Shown here one piece after another: positions 8,865 through 19,738 of a stretch of DNA of 64,000 bases (its first letter is position 1; every line of letters begins with the position of its first letter). The translations under genes and the position numbers were made by a program. The stretch is from Pseudomonas sp. SORT22 (GTDB lineage Bacteria > Pseudomonadota > Gammaproteobacteria > Pseudomonadales > Pseudomonadaceae), in NCBI RefSeq assembly GCF_018417635.1, contig NZ_CP071007.1:4960501-5024500 (forward strand), in the 5' to 3' direction. Below the pieces are notes generated by a model that had not been told where the DNA came from, made no database searches, and worked only from the letters and a program-made list of their open reading frames with translations.

Positions 8865-9656
8865 TCAATGCAGCTCGAAGGTATCGGCATCCAGGTTGGC
8901 CGGGAACCGCGTGCGATAGGCCGCCAGGTCTGCCGCACTGAGCACCACGGTAAACACCCCGTCCGCCTCGCCTGCACTGAGCAGGCTCTCGCCCTGAAAA
9001 TCCAGCACCTGGCTGTCGCCGGTATAGGCAAAGCCCTTGCCGTCGGTGCCCACGCGGTTCACCGCGGCGACATAACACAGGTTCTCGATGCCCCGCGCCG
9101 GCAACAAGCGGTTCCAGTGCTGGCGGCGGGCGGCCGGCCAGTTGGCGGTGTACAGCAGCAGGTCAGTGTCCTGGGCATCGCGGCTCCACACCGGGAAGCG
9201 CAGGTCGTAGCAGATCAGCGGCCGTACCCGCCAGCCCTTGAGCTCGAACTGCACCTGGCGTTCGCCCGGGGTGTAGTGCTTGTGCTCGCCGGCCATGCGA
9301 AACAGGTGGCGCTTGTCGTAGTACAGGATCTCGCCATCGGGCCGCGCCCACAGCAAGCGGTTGCGGTGGCTGCCGTCGGCAGCCTGGATGATCACGCTGC
9401 CGGTAACCACTGCATCAAGCTTCTTGGCCTGGCTCTTGAGCCACTTGTAGGTCGGGCCGTTCTCGGGCTCGGCGAGGCTTTCGGAGTCCATGGAAAAACC
9501 AGTGGTGAACATCTCCGGGAGGATGATCAGGTCGGCGCCACGAGCCTGTTCCAGCAGGCCTTCGAAATGCTCGTAGTTGGCCAGGCGGTCGTGCCAGGCC
9601 AGGCTGGTCTGCACCAACGCAATGTTCAGGTTGGGCAGGCTACTCAGATCGCGCAT
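8865..9656 (-). CDS. Nitrilase-superfamily amidohydrolase, omega-amidase (Nit2/YafV) type
   Basis: Carbon-nitrogen hydrolase of 263 residues. The catalytic triad is Glu48 (LPEMF), Lys115 (YYDKRHLF) and Cys149 (ICYDLRFP), followed by GTDGKGFAYTGDS typical of the YafV/Nit2 branch. These enzymes hydrolyse the omega-amide of 2-oxoglutaramate or 2-oxosuccinamate. The gene overlaps by 13 bases the upstream aminotransferase gene, whose family uses glutamine as amino donor for 4-methylthio-2-oxobutyrate. The amidase would therefore remove the 2-oxoglutaramate so formed and pull methionine salvage forward. The start at 9656 (MRDLSSLP) matches homologue length; the open frame runs on to 9989 inside the aminotransferase gene. 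Confidence 0.88.
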   Translation of the reverse strand: MRDLSSLPNLNIALVQTSLAWHDRLANYEHFEGLLEQARGADLIILPEMFTTGFSMDSESLAEPENGPTYKWLKSQAKKLDAVVTGSVIIQAADGSHRNRLLWARPDGEILYYDKRHLFRMAGEHKHYTPGERQVQFELKGWRVRPLICYDLRFPVWSRDAQDTDLLLYTANWPAARRQHWNRLLPARGIENLCYVAAVNRVGTDGKGFAYTGDSQVLDFQGESLLSAGEADGVFTVVLSAADLAAYRTRFPANLDADTFELH

Positions 9657-10792
9657 AGTTTTTCCGCTGCCTGACGCAGCGTCTCCTCGCGTTTGGCAAA
9701 GCACAGGCGCACCAGGCGCTGCGCGGGGATGGGTTGCTGGTAGAACACCGACACCGGAATGGTCGCCACGCCATGCTCGCGGGTCAGCCACAGCGACATC
9801 TCGACGTCGTTCAAATCCGGGCGAATGTGCGAATAATCCACCAACTGGAAGTACGTACCCGGGGTGGGCTTGAACTGAAATCGCGAAGGCGTGAGCAATT
9901 CGCAGAACAGGTCGCGCTTGGCCTGGTAAAAGGCCGGCAGCTCTTCGACATGCTCGGGGTGCGCGGCCATGAAATCGGCCAGCGCCCATTGCAGCGGGGT
10001 CACGCCGCAGAAGTTGACGTACTGGTGGACCTTGCGCAGCTCGGTGCTGAGTGCTGCTGGCGCCACCACATAACCGGTTTTCCAGCCAGTGACGTGGTAG
10101 GTCTTGCCGAACGAGCTGACCACGAATGCACGCTGATACAGCGCCTCGTGGGCCAATACGCTGGCGTGCTGTACACCGTCGAACACCAGGTGCTCGTAGA
10201 CTTCGTCGCTGATCAGGTAGATATCGCGGTCGGCGATCAACAGCGCCAGCTTGTCCAGATCATCTCGGCTGATCAAGGCGCCGCTAGGATTGTGCGGCGA
10301 GTTGAGGATGATCATCCGCGTACGCGGGCTGAGGGCGTCGGTGAGCTTCTGCCAGTCGATGGCAAACTCGCCATCGCTCAGTTGCACATGCACGCAACGC
10401 CCGCCGGCCAGCTCTACCGAGGGCTCATAGCTGTCGTAACTGGGATCGAAGACGATGACCTCGTCGCCTGCGCGGATCACTGCATGGATGGCGCAGAAGA
10501 TCGCTTCGGTGGCACCCGGGGTGATGGTCACTTCATGCTCGGCATCGACGCTGACGCCATAGCTGCGGGCGATCTTGTTCGCCACCTGCTGGCGCAAGGC
10601 CGGCAAGCCGGTCATGGGGCTGTACTGGTTGTGCCCGGCACTGACATGCCGGCCGACCGCATCGAGCAATGCTTGCGGGCCGTTGAAATCGGGGAAACCC
10701 TGGGACAGGTTCAAGGCGCCGGTTTGCGCGGCGAGCTGGGACATGGTGGTAAAGATGGTAGTGCCGACGTTCGGCAACTTGCTACTGATCAT
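9644..10792 (-). CDS. Methionine aminotransferase, PLP fold type I (YbdL type)
   Basis: A 382-residue class I/II aminotransferase. The PLP lysine is Lys230 in SSFGKTYHVTGWK, with NSPHNPSG near 164-171 and SDEVYEH near 195-201 contributing cofactor contacts. The close similarity to YbdL-type enzymes points to transamination between methionine (or its oxo acid) and glutamine. It is the first gene of a two-gene operon with the omega-amidase-like hydrolase, which supports a methionine-salvage role. A kynurenine aminotransferase activity cannot be excluded from sequence alone. Confidence 0.87.
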   Translation of the reverse strand: MISSKLPNVGTTIFTTMSQLAAQTGALNLSQGFPDFNGPQALLDAVGRHVSAGHNQYSPMTGLPALRQQVANKIARSYGVSVDAEHEVTITPGATEAIFCAIHAVIRAGDEVIVFDPSYDSYEPSVELAGGRCVHVQLSDGEFAIDWQKLTDALSPRTRMIILNSPHNPSGALISRDDLDKLALLIADRDIYLISDEVYEHLVFDGVQHASVLAHEALYQRAFVVSSFGKTYHVTGWKTGYVVAPAALSTELRKVHQYVNFCGVTPLQWALADFMAAHPEHVEELPAFYQAKRDLFCELLTPSRFQFKPTPGTYFQLVDYSHIRPDLNDVEMSLWLTREHGVATIPVSVFYQQPIPAQRLVRLCFAKREETLRQAAEKLCAI

Positions 10793-10888
10793 GGAGCCCT
10801 CTTTCCTGCAGCACTATCCGGCTCGAGGCGGCGCGGTCTGGGACCGAGCATAGCGGATTGATCAGTCAGGAAAAAGGTTGTTACGGTC

Positions 10889-10945
10889 GCAGGCCAATCG
10901 CCGGTCAAACCCGCTCCCGTAGGAGCGGGCTTGCCCCGCGATGCT
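10889..10945. repeat. Head-to-head REP pair forming a long hairpin
   Basis: AATCGCCGGTCAAACCCGCTCC and its near-complement GGAGCGGGCTTGCCCCGCGAT are separated by CGTA. This REP pair abuts the 3' end of der and can fold into one long stem, so it probably also shapes the end of the der operon message. Confidence 0.85.
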
Positions 10946-10946
10946 T

Positions 10947-12410
10947 CTAGCGCTTGTCTTTACGCTTCTTCTCGGCTTTCTTGTGGTGCGACATCAAGCG
11001 ACGCTTCTTGTTGACCTGGCGGTCGGTCAGCGTGTTCTTGTTGCCTTCGTACGGGTTGTCACTGCCCTTGTACTCGATGCGGATCGGCGTACCGACCAGC
11101 TTGAGCACGCGGCGGTAGGTGTTTTCCAGGTAGCGCGAGTAGGACTTGGGTACCTTCTCGACCTGGTTGCCGTGGATCACGATGATCGGCGGGTTGGCGC
11201 CACCGAGGTGGGCATAGCGCAGCTTGATCCGGCGGCTGTTGACCATCGGCGGCTGGTGCTCGCTGACCGCATCTTCGAGGATCTGGGTCAGGCGGCTGGT
11301 CGGCCAGCGGGTCACCGCCGACTTGAACGAGTTCTGCACCGACTGGTACAGGTTACCCACGCCAGTGCCGTGCAGCGCCGAGATGAAGTGGATGTCGGCG
11401 AAGTCGACGAAGAACAGCCGGCGTTCCAGCTCGGTCTTCACGTAGTCGCGCTCGCTCGGCTGCATGCCGTCCCACTTGTTCAGGGCGATAACGATGGCGC
11501 GACCGGCTTCCAGGGCAAAGCCCAGCAGGTTCAGGTCATGGTCGACCACGCCTTCGCGGGCGTCCATGACGAAGATCACCACGTTGGCGTCCTTGATCGC
11601 CTGCAGGGTCTTGACCACGGAGAACTTCTCGACTTCTTCGTGGATCTTGCCGCGCTTGCGCACCCCGGCGGTGTCGATCAGGGTGTATTTCTCTTCGTTA
11701 CGCTCGAAGGGAATGTAGATACTGTCGCGGGTGGTGCCGGGCTGGTCATAGACGATGACCCGTTCTTCACCGAGCATGCGGTTGACCAGGGTCGACTTGC
11801 CGACGTTAGGCCGGCCGATGATGGCGATCTTGATCCCGTCTTTTTCGCTCGGGCCAGGGATACGCACCGCTTCCTCGCCTTCAGCGACGTCGGTGTCGAT
11901 CTCTTCCTCGTCCTTGTCCCGCGGGAAGTCGCTCAGCACCGCTTCCAGCAGGTTGTTGACGCCACGGCCCTGGGCGCCGGCAACACCAATGGCGTTACCC
12001 ATGCCCAGTGGCGAAAATTCGGCGATGGCGGCCAGCGGATCGATGTTGTCGATCTTGTTGGCAACCAGGAACGAGCGTTTGTTGCGCTTGCGCAGGTGCT
12101 CGGAAATCATCTGGTCGGCGGCGGTCAGACCGGCGCGGGCATCGACCAGGAACAAGACCACATCGGCTTCTTCAATGGCCAGCAGCGACTGCTCGGCCAT
12201 TTTCTCGTCCATGCCTTCCTCGTCACCGGAAATACCACCGGTGTCGACCAGGATGTACGAACGGCCTTGCCAGCACGCTTCACCGTACTGGCGGTCTCGG
12301 GTCAGCCCGGACAGGTCGCCGACGATAGCGTCGCGGGTCCTGGTCAGGCGGTTGAACATGGTGGATTTACCGACGTTCGGTCGGCCCACCAGGGCGATTA
12401 CGGGAACCAT
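10947..12410 (-). CDS. der: Ribosome assembly GTPase Der (EngA)
   Basis: Essential double-domain GTPase of 487 residues that helps mature the 50S ribosomal subunit. Two P-loops, both GRPNVGKST, are visible: one at residues 8-16 and one near 185, each with a downstream DTAG/DTGG switch II motif and NKxD-type motifs (NKID, NKWD). A KH-like C-terminal domain ends in a lysine-rich tail. The start [12 protein letters not shown] at 12410 is used; the open frame upstream is not conserved. It is the last gene of the run that begins with ndk. Confidence 0.97.
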   Translation of the reverse strand: MVPVIALVGRPNVGKSTMFNRLTRTRDAIVGDLSGLTRDRQYGEACWQGRSYILVDTGGISGDEEGMDEKMAEQSLLAIEEADVVLFLVDARAGLTAADQMISEHLRKRNKRSFLVANKIDNIDPLAAIAEFSPLGMGNAIGVAGAQGRGVNNLLEAVLSDFPRDKDEEEIDTDVAEGEEAVRIPGPSEKDGIKIAIIGRPNVGKSTLVNRMLGEERVIVYDQPGTTRDSIYIPFERNEEKYTLIDTAGVRKRGKIHEEVEKFSVVKTLQAIKDANVVIFVMDAREGVVDHDLNLLGFALEAGRAIVIALNKWDGMQPSERDYVKTELERRLFFVDFADIHFISALHGTGVGNLYQSVQNSFKSAVTRWPTSRLTQILEDAVSEHQPPMVNSRRIKLRYAHLGGANPPIIVIHGNQVEKVPKSYSRYLENTYRRVLKLVGTPIRIEYKGSDNPYEGNKNTLTDRQVNKKRRLMSHHKKAEKKRKDKR

Positions 12411-12526
12411 TCGGCTCTCCACTTCATAAATTCGAAAAATACAAAGGCCGCTGCACTGCAGCGGCCGGAGTTCGAGCGGCACCCGAAGTGCCGCAGCCCG
12501 AGGCCGGCATGGCCTCAAGCATAGCC

Positions 12527-13678
12527 TCAGCGGATGGTCAGCGCCTCGAGCTTGCCGCTGTTGCCGTACACATAGATGGTGTCACCCACCACCAGCGGAC
12601 GGGCGCGCAGGCCATCGCTGTCGATACGCTCACGACCGACGAAACGACCATCGACCTGGCTGAGCAGGTGCAGGTAGCCTTCCAGGTCACCCACCGCTAC
12701 GTAGCTGGAGAACACTTCCGGCGCCGACAGCTGGCGGCGTGCCAGCGAATCGTTGCTCCACAGGGCGCTGGACGAGCGCTCGTCGATGCCTTCCACAGTG
12801 CCCGAAGCCAGGCTCACGTAGACGTTACCGAAGCCCTGGGCCACACCGGTGTAGCTGGAAGCATCACGCTGCCACAGCAACCGGCCGCTCTCCAGGTCCA
12901 GGCCGGCAACGCGGCCCTGGTAGCTGGAAACGTACAGGGTACCGCCGGACAGCAGCAGGCCGCCGTCGATATCCACAACCCGGTCAAGCTCCGAGCGACC
13001 TTGCGGGATGGCCACACGCTGCTCCCAGACCGGCGCGCCGTTCTGGGTGTCGAGGGCAACCACTTTACCGGTCGAAAGGCCAGCAACGGCCAGACGGTTG
13101 GTCACGATTGGTGCGCCAGTACCGCGCAGGGTCAGTACCGCCGGAGTGCTTTCGTAGATCCAGCGACGGTCGCCGGTGCTGGCGTCCAGGCCAATGACGC
13201 GGTCGTCCTGGGTCTGTACTACCACCACGTCACCGTTGGTCGCTGGTGGCGCCAGCACTTCACTGGTAACGCGCGAGCGCCAGCGTTCCTCACCGGTGCT
13301 GGCATCCAGGGCAATCACTTCGCCCTTGAGGGTGCCGAGCATGACCATGCCGTAACCGACGCCAACGGCACCGGACACTGGCAGTTCGAGGTCCTTCTTC
13401 CAGGCCACGTCGCCGTTGCTGCGATCCAGCGCCATCACCACGCCGGTAACATCGGCGGCGTAGATGCGGTCGTTTTCGATCGCCGGCACCAGCATGTTGA
13501 AGGTTTCGCCCTGACCGTCACCGATCGAACGGCTCCACTGCTTCTTCAGGACCACTTCTTCGGTGAACTTGGTGAGTTCGGCCGGTGGCAATTCCTTTTT
13601 GCTGTTGCTGCTGCAACCCACGGCCAGAAGGGCCAGGGTCAGCACTGCTGCATGTTTCCAACCGATCACGTCACGCAT
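12527..13678 (-). CDS. bamB: Outer membrane assembly lipoprotein BamB
   Basis: A 383-residue lipoprotein with signal peptide and lipobox (LLAVGC, Cys about 22), followed by eight PQQ-like beta-propeller repeats ([27 protein letters not shown] and similar W-docking motifs). It binds BamA and helps fold outer-membrane beta-barrels from the periplasmic side. The start at 13678 overlaps the end of the upstream gene by 8 bases. Neighbours yfgM upstream and der downstream keep the usual gammaproteobacterial order. Confidence 0.95.
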   Translation of the reverse strand: MRDVIGWKHAAVLTLALLAVGCSSNSKKELPPAELTKFTEEVVLKKQWSRSIGDGQGETFNMLVPAIENDRIYAADVTGVVMALDRSNGDVAWKKDLELPVSGAVGVGYGMVMLGTLKGEVIALDASTGEERWRSRVTSEVLAPPATNGDVVVVQTQDDRVIGLDASTGDRRWIYESTPAVLTLRGTGAPIVTNRLAVAGLSTGKVVALDTQNGAPVWEQRVAIPQGRSELDRVVDIDGGLLLSGGTLYVSSYQGRVAGLDLESGRLLWQRDASSYTGVAQGFGNVYVSLASGTVEGIDERSSSALWSNDSLARRQLSAPEVFSSYVAVGDLEGYLHLLSQVDGRFVGRERIDSDGLRARPLVVGDTIYVYGNSGKLEALTIR

Positions 13679-14312
13679 CCCCTTTGGCCAGGTCGTCGAG
13701 CTTGAGTTGCAGGCCACCGATCGCGGCGTCGTCAGACAGCGCAGCCTTGGCTTTTTCGTAAGCGGCATGGGCGTCGCCAGCGCGGCCCAGTTGCACCAGC
13801 AGGTCGCCCTTGAGCTCTTCGCGGCTGGCCAGGAACGCCTTGTCGGCATCGCCTTCGAGCAGCTTCAGCGCTTCGTCGACCTTTTTCTGCGCGGCCAGCA
13901 CACGGGCCAGGCGCTGACGGGCGATCTCACCCAGGGTCGCGTCGGCCGGCTTGTCCATCACCAGCTTGAGCTCGGCCGCGGCGTCATCGAGCTTGCCGCT
14001 CTCGACGGCTACCTTGGCGACGAACAGGCTGGCGTACTGGGCATAGGCCGAGCCGCCGAATTCGTTCTTGAGTTTGCCGGACAGCTCGGCAACCTTGGCC
14101 GCGTCGGGCTCGCCGCTTGGCGTCAGGGTAGTCTCCAGCAGGGCCTGGTAAAGGTTCGAGGCGCCTTGCGACTGGTTGGTCTGGTATTTCTGCCAGGCTT
14201 GCCAGCCGAACACCACGACCAGCGCCAGCAGGCCACCGGTTACCAGCGGCTTGCCATTGCGGTCCCACCAGTCCTTCATCGCGACCAGTTGTTCATCATC
14301 GGTACTCGACAC
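13671..14312 (-). CDS. yfgM: YfgM-like TPR membrane protein (periplasmic chaperone ancillary)
   Basis: A 213-residue protein with one membrane anchor (about residues 18-38, rich in Val/Leu/Gly) and a periplasmic TPR domain matching the YfgM / tetratricopeptide-like 21 family. In E. coli YfgM associates with the SecYEG translocon and PpiD. The start is taken as GTG at 14312 because AAGGAG lies seven bases upstream; a TTG at 14333 would lack a ribosome binding site. It overlaps bamB and lies 39 bases after hisS. Confidence 0.88.
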   Translation of the reverse strand: MSSTDDEQLVAMKDWWDRNGKPLVTGGLLALVVVFGWQAWQKYQTNQSQGASNLYQALLETTLTPSGEPDAAKVAELSGKLKNEFGGSAYAQYASLFVAKVAVESGKLDDAAAELKLVMDKPADATLGEIARQRLARVLAAQKKVDEALKLLEGDADKAFLASREELKGDLLVQLGRAGDAHAAYEKAKAALSDDAAIGGLQLKLDDLAKGDA

Positions 14313-14351
14313 CCCAATACTCCTTTTCACCAAATCGGCTGTTGACTCGCC

Positions 14352-15641
14352 TCACGCCTGCGCGAGCGAGGCTTCCAGGTGCTCTGCCAGAGCATCCCAG
14401 GCAATGTTTTGTTGTTCGCCCTGACCGCGCAGGGGTTTGAAACCTACCACTTGTTGCGCCAGCTCGTCGTCCCCCAGGATCAAGGCGAACAGCGCGTTGC
14501 TCTTGTCGGCCTTCTTGAACTGGCTCTTGAAGCTGCCAGCACCGGCGTTGACCTGCAGGCGCAGGTTCGGCAGACGGTCACGCAGGCGCTCGCTAAGGGC
14601 CAGGCCGGCAAGCTCGGCCTGCTCGCCGAAGGCGCACAGGTAGACGTCGACCTGACGCTTGATCGACTCGGGTACCTGCTCGAGGGTTTCCAGCAGCAGG
14701 ATCAGGCGCTCGATACCCATGGCGAAACCAACGCCCGGGGTCGGCTTGCCGCCCATCTGCTCGACCAGGCCGTCGTAGCGACCACCGGCACATACGGTGC
14801 CCTGGGAGCCGAGCTTGTCGGTGACCCATTCGAAAACGGTCTTGCTGTAGTAGTCCAGGCCGCGCACCAGTTTGGTGTTGATCACGAACGGAATGCCGGC
14901 GGCATCCAGGCGTGCCTTGAGGCCCTCGAAGTGCACGCGGGACTCTTCGTCCAGGTAGTCTTCGAGCTTCGGCGCATCGACCAGCACCGCCTGGGTATTG
15001 GCGTCCTTGCTGTCGAGGATGCGCAGCGGGTTGCTTTTCAGGCGGCGCTGACTGTCTTCGTCCAGGTGCTCCAGGCGCGCCGAGAGGAACTCGACCAGCG
15101 CGTCACGGTAGCGGGCCCGGGCTTCGCTGGTACCCAGGCTGTTGAGTTCGAGCTTGACCGCGTCGCGAATGCCCAACTGGCCCCAGAGGCGCCAGGTGAG
15201 CATGATCAGCTCGGCGTCGATATCCGGGCCGTCGAGGTTGAAGACTTCAACGCCAATCTGGTTGAACTGGCGATAACGGCCTTTCTGCGGGCGCTCGTGA
15301 CGGAACATCTGGCCGATGTACCAGAGTTTCTGCACCTGGCCGCTGCCGGTGATGCCGTGCTCGAGCACGGCGCGCACGCAGGCGGCGGTGCCTTCCGGGC
15401 GCAAGGTCAGGGAGTCGCCGTTACGATCGTCGAAGGTGTACATCTCTTTTTCGACGATGTCGGTGACTTCGCCGATCGAGCGCTTGAACAGCTCGGTGAA
15501 CTCGACGATCGGCGTGCGGATCTGGCGATAGCCATAGGTATCCAGCAGGCCGGCCACGGTGTTCTCGAAATAACGCCACAGCGGCGTCTGCTCGGGCAGG
15601 ATGTCGTTCATGCCACGAATGGCTTGCAGCGATTTGCTCAC
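14352..15641 (-). CDS. hisS: Histidyl-tRNA synthetase
   Basis: Class II aminoacyl-tRNA synthetase of 429 residues that charges tRNA-His. The histidine-specific signatures [15 protein letters not shown] (about 257-271) and AGGRYDGL (about 285-292) are present, with the C-terminal anticodon-binding domain after about 330. Length and motif order are normal for bacterial HisS. It is co-transcribed between ispG and yfgM. Confidence 0.97.
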   Translation of the reverse strand: MSKSLQAIRGMNDILPEQTPLWRYFENTVAGLLDTYGYRQIRTPIVEFTELFKRSIGEVTDIVEKEMYTFDDRNGDSLTLRPEGTAACVRAVLEHGITGSGQVQKLWYIGQMFRHERPQKGRYRQFNQIGVEVFNLDGPDIDAELIMLTWRLWGQLGIRDAVKLELNSLGTSEARARYRDALVEFLSARLEHLDEDSQRRLKSNPLRILDSKDANTQAVLVDAPKLEDYLDEESRVHFEGLKARLDAAGIPFVINTKLVRGLDYYSKTVFEWVTDKLGSQGTVCAGGRYDGLVEQMGGKPTPGVGFAMGIERLILLLETLEQVPESIKRQVDVYLCAFGEQAELAGLALSERLRDRLPNLRLQVNAGAGSFKSQFKKADKSNALFALILGDDELAQQVVGFKPLRGQGEQQNIAWDALAEHLEASLAQA

Positions 15642-15669
15642 GGAAAATCCCTTAACAATTCTGTGTCAG

Positions 15670-16779
15670 TCAGCCACGGGCGATCAGCGCCGCGTCGGCC
15701 TCGGCTTTTTCAGCCGCTTTCTGGCGGATGAGCTTTTCCAGCTCATCGACCAGGTTGTCATTGGTCAGCTTCTGCGCAGGCTTGCCGTCGATGTAGATCA
15801 GGTTCGGCGTGCCACCGGTGAGCCCCACGTGGGCTTCCTTGGCCTCGCCCGGGCCATTGACCACGCAACCGATCACGGCGACGTCCAGCGGTACCAGCAG
15901 GTCTTCCAGGCGCCCTTCCAGCTCGTTCATGGTCTTGACCACATCGAAGTTCTGCCGCGAGCAGCTCGGGCAGGCGATGAAGTTGATGCCACGCGAACGC
16001 AGGTGCAGGGACTTGAGGATGTCGTAGCCGACCTTGACCTCTTCGACCGGGTCGGCGGCCAGCGAAATGCGAATAGTATCGCCAATCCCGTCGGCAAGCA
16101 GCATACCGAGGCCCACCGCGGATTTCACCGTGCCCGAGCGCAGGCCGCCGGCTTCGGTGATACCCAGGTGCAGCGGCTGGATGATCTGCTTGGCCAGCAG
16201 GCGGTAGGCTTCGACGGCCATGAACACGTCAGAGGCTTTAACGCTGACCTTGAAGTCCTGGAAATCCAGGCGGTCGAGGTGCTCGACATGACGCATGGCG
16301 GACTCGACCAGCGCCGCCGGGGTCGGCTCGCCGTACTTTTTCTGCAGGTCTTTTTCCAGGGAACCGGCGTTGACGCCGATACGGATCGGAATACCGCGAT
16401 CGCGGGCGGCATCGACCACCGCCCGAACGCGGTCTTCGCGACCGATGTTGCCCGGGTTGATGCGCAGGCAGTCAACGCCCAGTTCGGCCACGCGCAAGGC
16501 GATGCGATAGTCGAAATGGATGTCGGCAACCAGCGGTACGCTGACCTGCTGCTTGATCTTGCCGAAGGCCTCGGCAGCGTCCATGTCCGGTACCGAGACG
16601 CGCACGATGTCGACGCCGGCATCGATCAGGCGGTTGATCTGCGCCACGGTCGCGGCCACGTCATTGGTGTCGGTGTTGGTCATGCTCTGGACCGCGATGG
16701 GAGCATCGCCGCCAACAGGCACATTACCTACCCAGATTTTCCGGGATTCGCGACGTTTGATCGGAGATTCGCCGTGCAT
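15670..16779 (-). CDS. ispG: 4-hydroxy-3-methylbut-2-enyl diphosphate synthase (flavodoxin)
   Basis: Penultimate enzyme of the MEP isoprenoid pathway: reduces MEcPP to HMBPP using an [4Fe-4S] cluster. The 369-residue bacterial two-domain form has an N-terminal TIM barrel and a C-terminal cluster domain with CPSC (about 270-273) and [10 protein letters not shown] carrying the third cysteine. Start and stop sit tightly between rodZ (3-base gap) and hisS. The cluster requirement links it to the isc operon nearby. Confidence 0.97.
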   Translation of the reverse strand: MHGESPIKRRESRKIWVGNVPVGGDAPIAVQSMTNTDTNDVAATVAQINRLIDAGVDIVRVSVPDMDAAEAFGKIKQQVSVPLVADIHFDYRIALRVAELGVDCLRINPGNIGREDRVRAVVDAARDRGIPIRIGVNAGSLEKDLQKKYGEPTPAALVESAMRHVEHLDRLDFQDFKVSVKASDVFMAVEAYRLLAKQIIQPLHLGITEAGGLRSGTVKSAVGLGMLLADGIGDTIRISLAADPVEEVKVGYDILKSLHLRSRGINFIACPSCSRQNFDVVKTMNELEGRLEDLLVPLDVAVIGCVVNGPGEAKEAHVGLTGGTPNLIYIDGKPAQKLTNDNLVDELEKLIRQKAAEKAEADAALIARG

Positions 16780-16782
16780 GAC

Positions 16783-17793
16783 TTATTGTCCCAACTTCAG
16801 GCGAGCGGTCTCGCCACTGGTGAACGGCGCAACGTCGACAGGCTGGCCGTTGTAGCTGACCTGCACGCCGCGGGCAAAGCCCAGGCGTACCGAAAACGGC
16901 GGCTTGCCGGTCAGGTCCAGGCTGTCGCCCTTGCGCTTGATGGCGCTGAACAGCAGCTTGCCGTTGCCGTCGGTGACCGAGGTCCAGCAATCGGCGTTGA
17001 ATTGCATGTGCAGCTGGCCGCTACCGGCCGGGGCTGGAGCGGCGACAGCAGGTGCTGCTGGCGCTGCGGCAACCACTGCACTGTTGACCACGGGCGCCAC
17101 CGGGGCTGGCGCTGGAGCCGGTACAACCGGCGTGGTCGCGGTGCTGGCGGCAGGCGCAGCAGGCGTGGCAGCAGGGCTGGCCGGTGCTTGTTCGACAGGT
17201 GCAGCGCCAGCCGGTTCTGTCGGGGCCTGCTCAAGGCTCAAGGCAGTGCTTTGCGGTTGCTGGCCAGCGCTCACAGCCTGGTCTTCAGGCTCGTCCAGCG
17301 GGTGAATCTGGGTGGTGCCGTCGGCGCTCTCGACTTCGACGTGCTCCAGGGCCATGTTGGCCAGGTCCTTGCCACGCAGGCTGGTCTGGTCCTGCCACCA
17401 GAAGAAGCCACCACCGATCACCACCACCAGCAGCACCAGGCTGACGATACGCAGGATGTTGTGGGACAGGCGCACCGGCTCTTCGATGCGGCCAAGGGCG
17501 TGAACGTCGCTGCCCTGGGCGTGGGTGCCGGTGCACTGGTCGAAAGCCTGCACCAGGGCAGCCTGGTCCATGTCCAGCAGCTTGGCATAGGCGCGTATGT
17601 AGCCACGGGCAAAGGTATGCCCCGGCAGCTTGTCGAAGGCGCCGGCTTCTAGATTGTTCAGGGAACTCACGGTGAGGTTGAGCTTGCGGGCCACTTCGGC
17701 CTGGGACCAGTCCCTGCTCTCGCGGGCCTGACGCAGGATTTCACCGGGATTTTCGCGAGTCGCTGCTGCTGCTTCGGGATGCGCCGCTTTCAT
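16783..17793 (-). CDS. rodZ: RodZ-like cytoskeletal/HTH membrane protein
   Basis: A 336-residue bitopic membrane protein that couples MreB to cell-wall synthesis in rod-shaped cells. The N-terminal HTH_25/XRE domain (about 18-85, RQARESRDWSQAEVARKL) binds MreB. A membrane helix lies at about 115-135. An Ala/Pro-rich low-complexity linker (about 185-255) crosses the periplasm, and a C-terminal DUF4115 domain ends the protein. Two adjacent ATGs occur at 17796 and 17793; the second has the better spacing from GGAG. It overlaps or abuts the pilF stop. Confidence 0.93.
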   Translation of the reverse strand: MKAAHPEAAAATRENPGEILRQARESRDWSQAEVARKLNLTVSSLNNLEAGAFDKLPGHTFARGYIRAYAKLLDMDQAALVQAFDQCTGTHAQGSDVHALGRIEEPVRLSHNILRIVSLVLLVVVIGGGFFWWQDQTSLRGKDLANMALEHVEVESADGTTQIHPLDEPEDQAVSAGQQPQSTALSLEQAPTEPAGAAPVEQAPASPAATPAAPAASTATTPVVPAPAPAPVAPVVNSAVVAAAPAAPAVAAPAPAGSGQLHMQFNADCWTSVTDGNGKLLFSAIKRKGDSLDLTGKPPFSVRLGFARGVQVSYNGQPVDVAPFTSGETARLKLGQ

Positions 17794-18551
17794 CATTGCT
17801 CCGACAGGTATTGCTGATATTCCGGCGTACCGGGATAAAGTCGTTGTAATTGCAGGCCCAGTTCGCTGGCCTTGTTCCGTTCTTCGAAGACGCTGGCCAG
17901 GCGGCTGCCCAGCAGCAGGCTGCGGGCACTGTGGTCGCTCAGCTGGCTGAAACGATCGTAGTAGTCACGGGCCGGCACATAATGCCTGTCTTCGTAAGAC
18001 AACTCAGCCATTTCCAGCAACGCGCGCGGCTGCTGCTGGTTGAGTCGCAAAGCTTTTACCAGGTATTCCTGCGCTTCGGCGCGCTGCCCCAGCCTGAGCG
18101 CGGTCAGGCCAAGGTTCTCGAACACCCGGGAGCGTTCAGGATACAGGGTATCGGCCGCCGCTTGGGCAAACATCTGCTGCGCCTGGGCGTATTGCCCACG
18201 AGCATAAAGGAAACTGCCGTAATTGTTGCGAATTCGGGTGTCGTCCGGGCGCCGGGCCAGGGCCTTGCGAAAGTGCGCCTCGGCCAGTTCCGGCTCGTCT
18301 TCGGCCTGAAACACCAAAGCCAGGGCCGCATGGGCTGCGGCATCCTGGCTATCGAGGTCGAGGGCTTTTTTCAGCGGCGCCTTGGCCTGCTCGGTCAAAC
18401 CTTGTTGCAAATAACCCAGGCCCAACTGCACATAGGCTTGGCGTGCCTGCTCGCGACCTTCACGACTGCCCAGCGCGTCCGAACTCCCGCCGGACACGCA
18501 ACCTGCAAGCAGGGCGAGCGCCAGGATCGACAGCGCGAAGCGCAGGGTCAT
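17793..18551 (-). CDS. pilF: Type IV pilus biogenesis/stability lipoprotein PilF (PilW)
   Basis: Pilotin of 252 residues that localises the PilQ secretin in the outer membrane. A lipoprotein signal with lipobox LLAGC (Cys about 17) leads into about six TPR motifs (AHAALALVFQAEDEPELAEAHFRKAL is a typical block). The start at 18551 has AGAGGA upstream; an upstream in-frame extension overlaps rlmN and is not used. The ndk–rlmN–pilF–rodZ–ispG order is a conserved Pseudomonas cluster. Confidence 0.94.
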   Translation of the reverse strand: MTLRFALSILALALLAGCVSGGSSDALGSREGREQARQAYVQLGLGYLQQGLTEQAKAPLKKALDLDSQDAAAHAALALVFQAEDEPELAEAHFRKALARRPDDTRIRNNYGSFLYARGQYAQAQQMFAQAAADTLYPERSRVFENLGLTALRLGQRAEAQEYLVKALRLNQQQPRALLEMAELSYEDRHYVPARDYYDRFSQLSDHSARSLLLGSRLASVFEERNKASELGLQLQRLYPGTPEYQQYLSEQ

Positions 18552-18564
18552 GGAGGTCCTCTCT

Positions 18565-19710
18565 TCAGTTGCGCGCAGCGCTTTCTTGCACGTCACCGTC
18601 GGCATTCAACTGACGTACGGCGATATAGCGCTCGCTGCGGCGGGTGCGGTCCATCACCTGGCCGACCAGCTGGCCGCACGCCGCGTCGATGTCTTCACCA
18701 CGGGTGGTGCGCACGGTAACGTTGTAGCCGGCGTGATGCAGGTGGTCCTGGAAACGACGGATGGCGTTGTTGCTCGGCCGCTCGTAACCGGAATGCGGGA
18801 ACGGGTTGAACGGAATCAGGTTGATCTTGCACGGCACGTTCTTGAGCAACTCGGCCATTTCCACGGCGTGTTCGAGCTTGTCGTTGACGTCCTTGAGCAG
18901 GGTGTACTCAATGGTCAGCACGCGCTTTTCGCCCAGCTGCGACATGTAGTTCATGCAGGCTTCGAGCAGGACCTTGAGCGGGTACTTCTTGTTGAGCGGT
19001 ACCAGCTCGTTGCGCAGGGCATCGTTCGGCGCGTGCAGCGAGAGGGCCAGGGAGACGTCGATGTGCTTGGCCAGCTCTTCGATCATCGGTACCACGCCGG
19101 AAGTGGACAGGGTCACCCGGCGCTTGGAAATGCCGTAGCCGAGGTCGTCCATCATCAGGTGCATGGCGGCGACCACGTTGTCGAAGTTCAGCAGTGGCTC
19201 ACCCATGCCCATCATCACCACGTTGGTGATGGCACGGTCGATGGTGGCCGGCACGCTGCCGAACGACTTGTTGGCAATCCACACCTGGCCGATCACTTCG
19301 GCGGCGGTGAGGTTGCTGTTGAATCCTTGCTTGCCGGTGGAGCAGAAACTGCAGTCCAGGGCGCAACCGGCCTGGGACGAGACACACAGGGTGCCACGCT
19401 TGCCCTGGGGGATGTACACGGTCTCGACGCAGCTGCCGGACGCCACGCGCACCACCCATTTACGGGTGCCGTCGCTGGAGATGTCCTCGCTGACCACTTC
19501 CGGACCGCAAATCTCGGCAACAGCCTTGAGCTTTTCGCGCAAGGCCTTGCCGACATTCGTCATGGCGTCGAAATCATCGACGCCAAAGTGGTGAATCCAT
19601 TTCATTACCTGACCGGCACGGAAACGCTTCTCCCCGATAGAGTCGAAGAATTTTTCCATTTCCGGCTGGGTAAGTCCCAACAGGTTAGTTTTGCCAGTCG
19701 ATGTCGTCAT
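18565..19710 (-). CDS. rlmN: Dual-specificity 23S rRNA/tRNA adenine C2-methyltransferase RlmN
   Basis: Radical-SAM methyltransferase of 381 residues that methylates C2 of A2503 in 23S rRNA and A37 of certain tRNAs. The CxxxCxxC cluster motif (CALDCSFC) is near residues 125-132 and the methyl-carrying cysteine lies near the C-terminus in [12 protein letters not shown], where a disulfide-prone second catalytic cysteine is expected. It is 28 bases after ndk and followed closely by pilF. Confidence 0.97.
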   Translation of the reverse strand: MTTSTGKTNLLGLTQPEMEKFFDSIGEKRFRAGQVMKWIHHFGVDDFDAMTNVGKALREKLKAVAEICGPEVVSEDISSDGTRKWVVRVASGSCVETVYIPQGKRGTLCVSSQAGCALDCSFCSTGKQGFNSNLTAAEVIGQVWIANKSFGSVPATIDRAITNVVMMGMGEPLLNFDNVVAAMHLMMDDLGYGISKRRVTLSTSGVVPMIEELAKHIDVSLALSLHAPNDALRNELVPLNKKYPLKVLLEACMNYMSQLGEKRVLTIEYTLLKDVNDKLEHAVEMAELLKNVPCKINLIPFNPFPHSGYERPSNNAIRRFQDHLHHAGYNVTVRTTRGEDIDAACGQLVGQVMDRTRRSERYIAVRQLNADGDVQESAARN

Positions 19711-19738
19711 GGATTCACCCTCACCCGTAAGCTTTCGC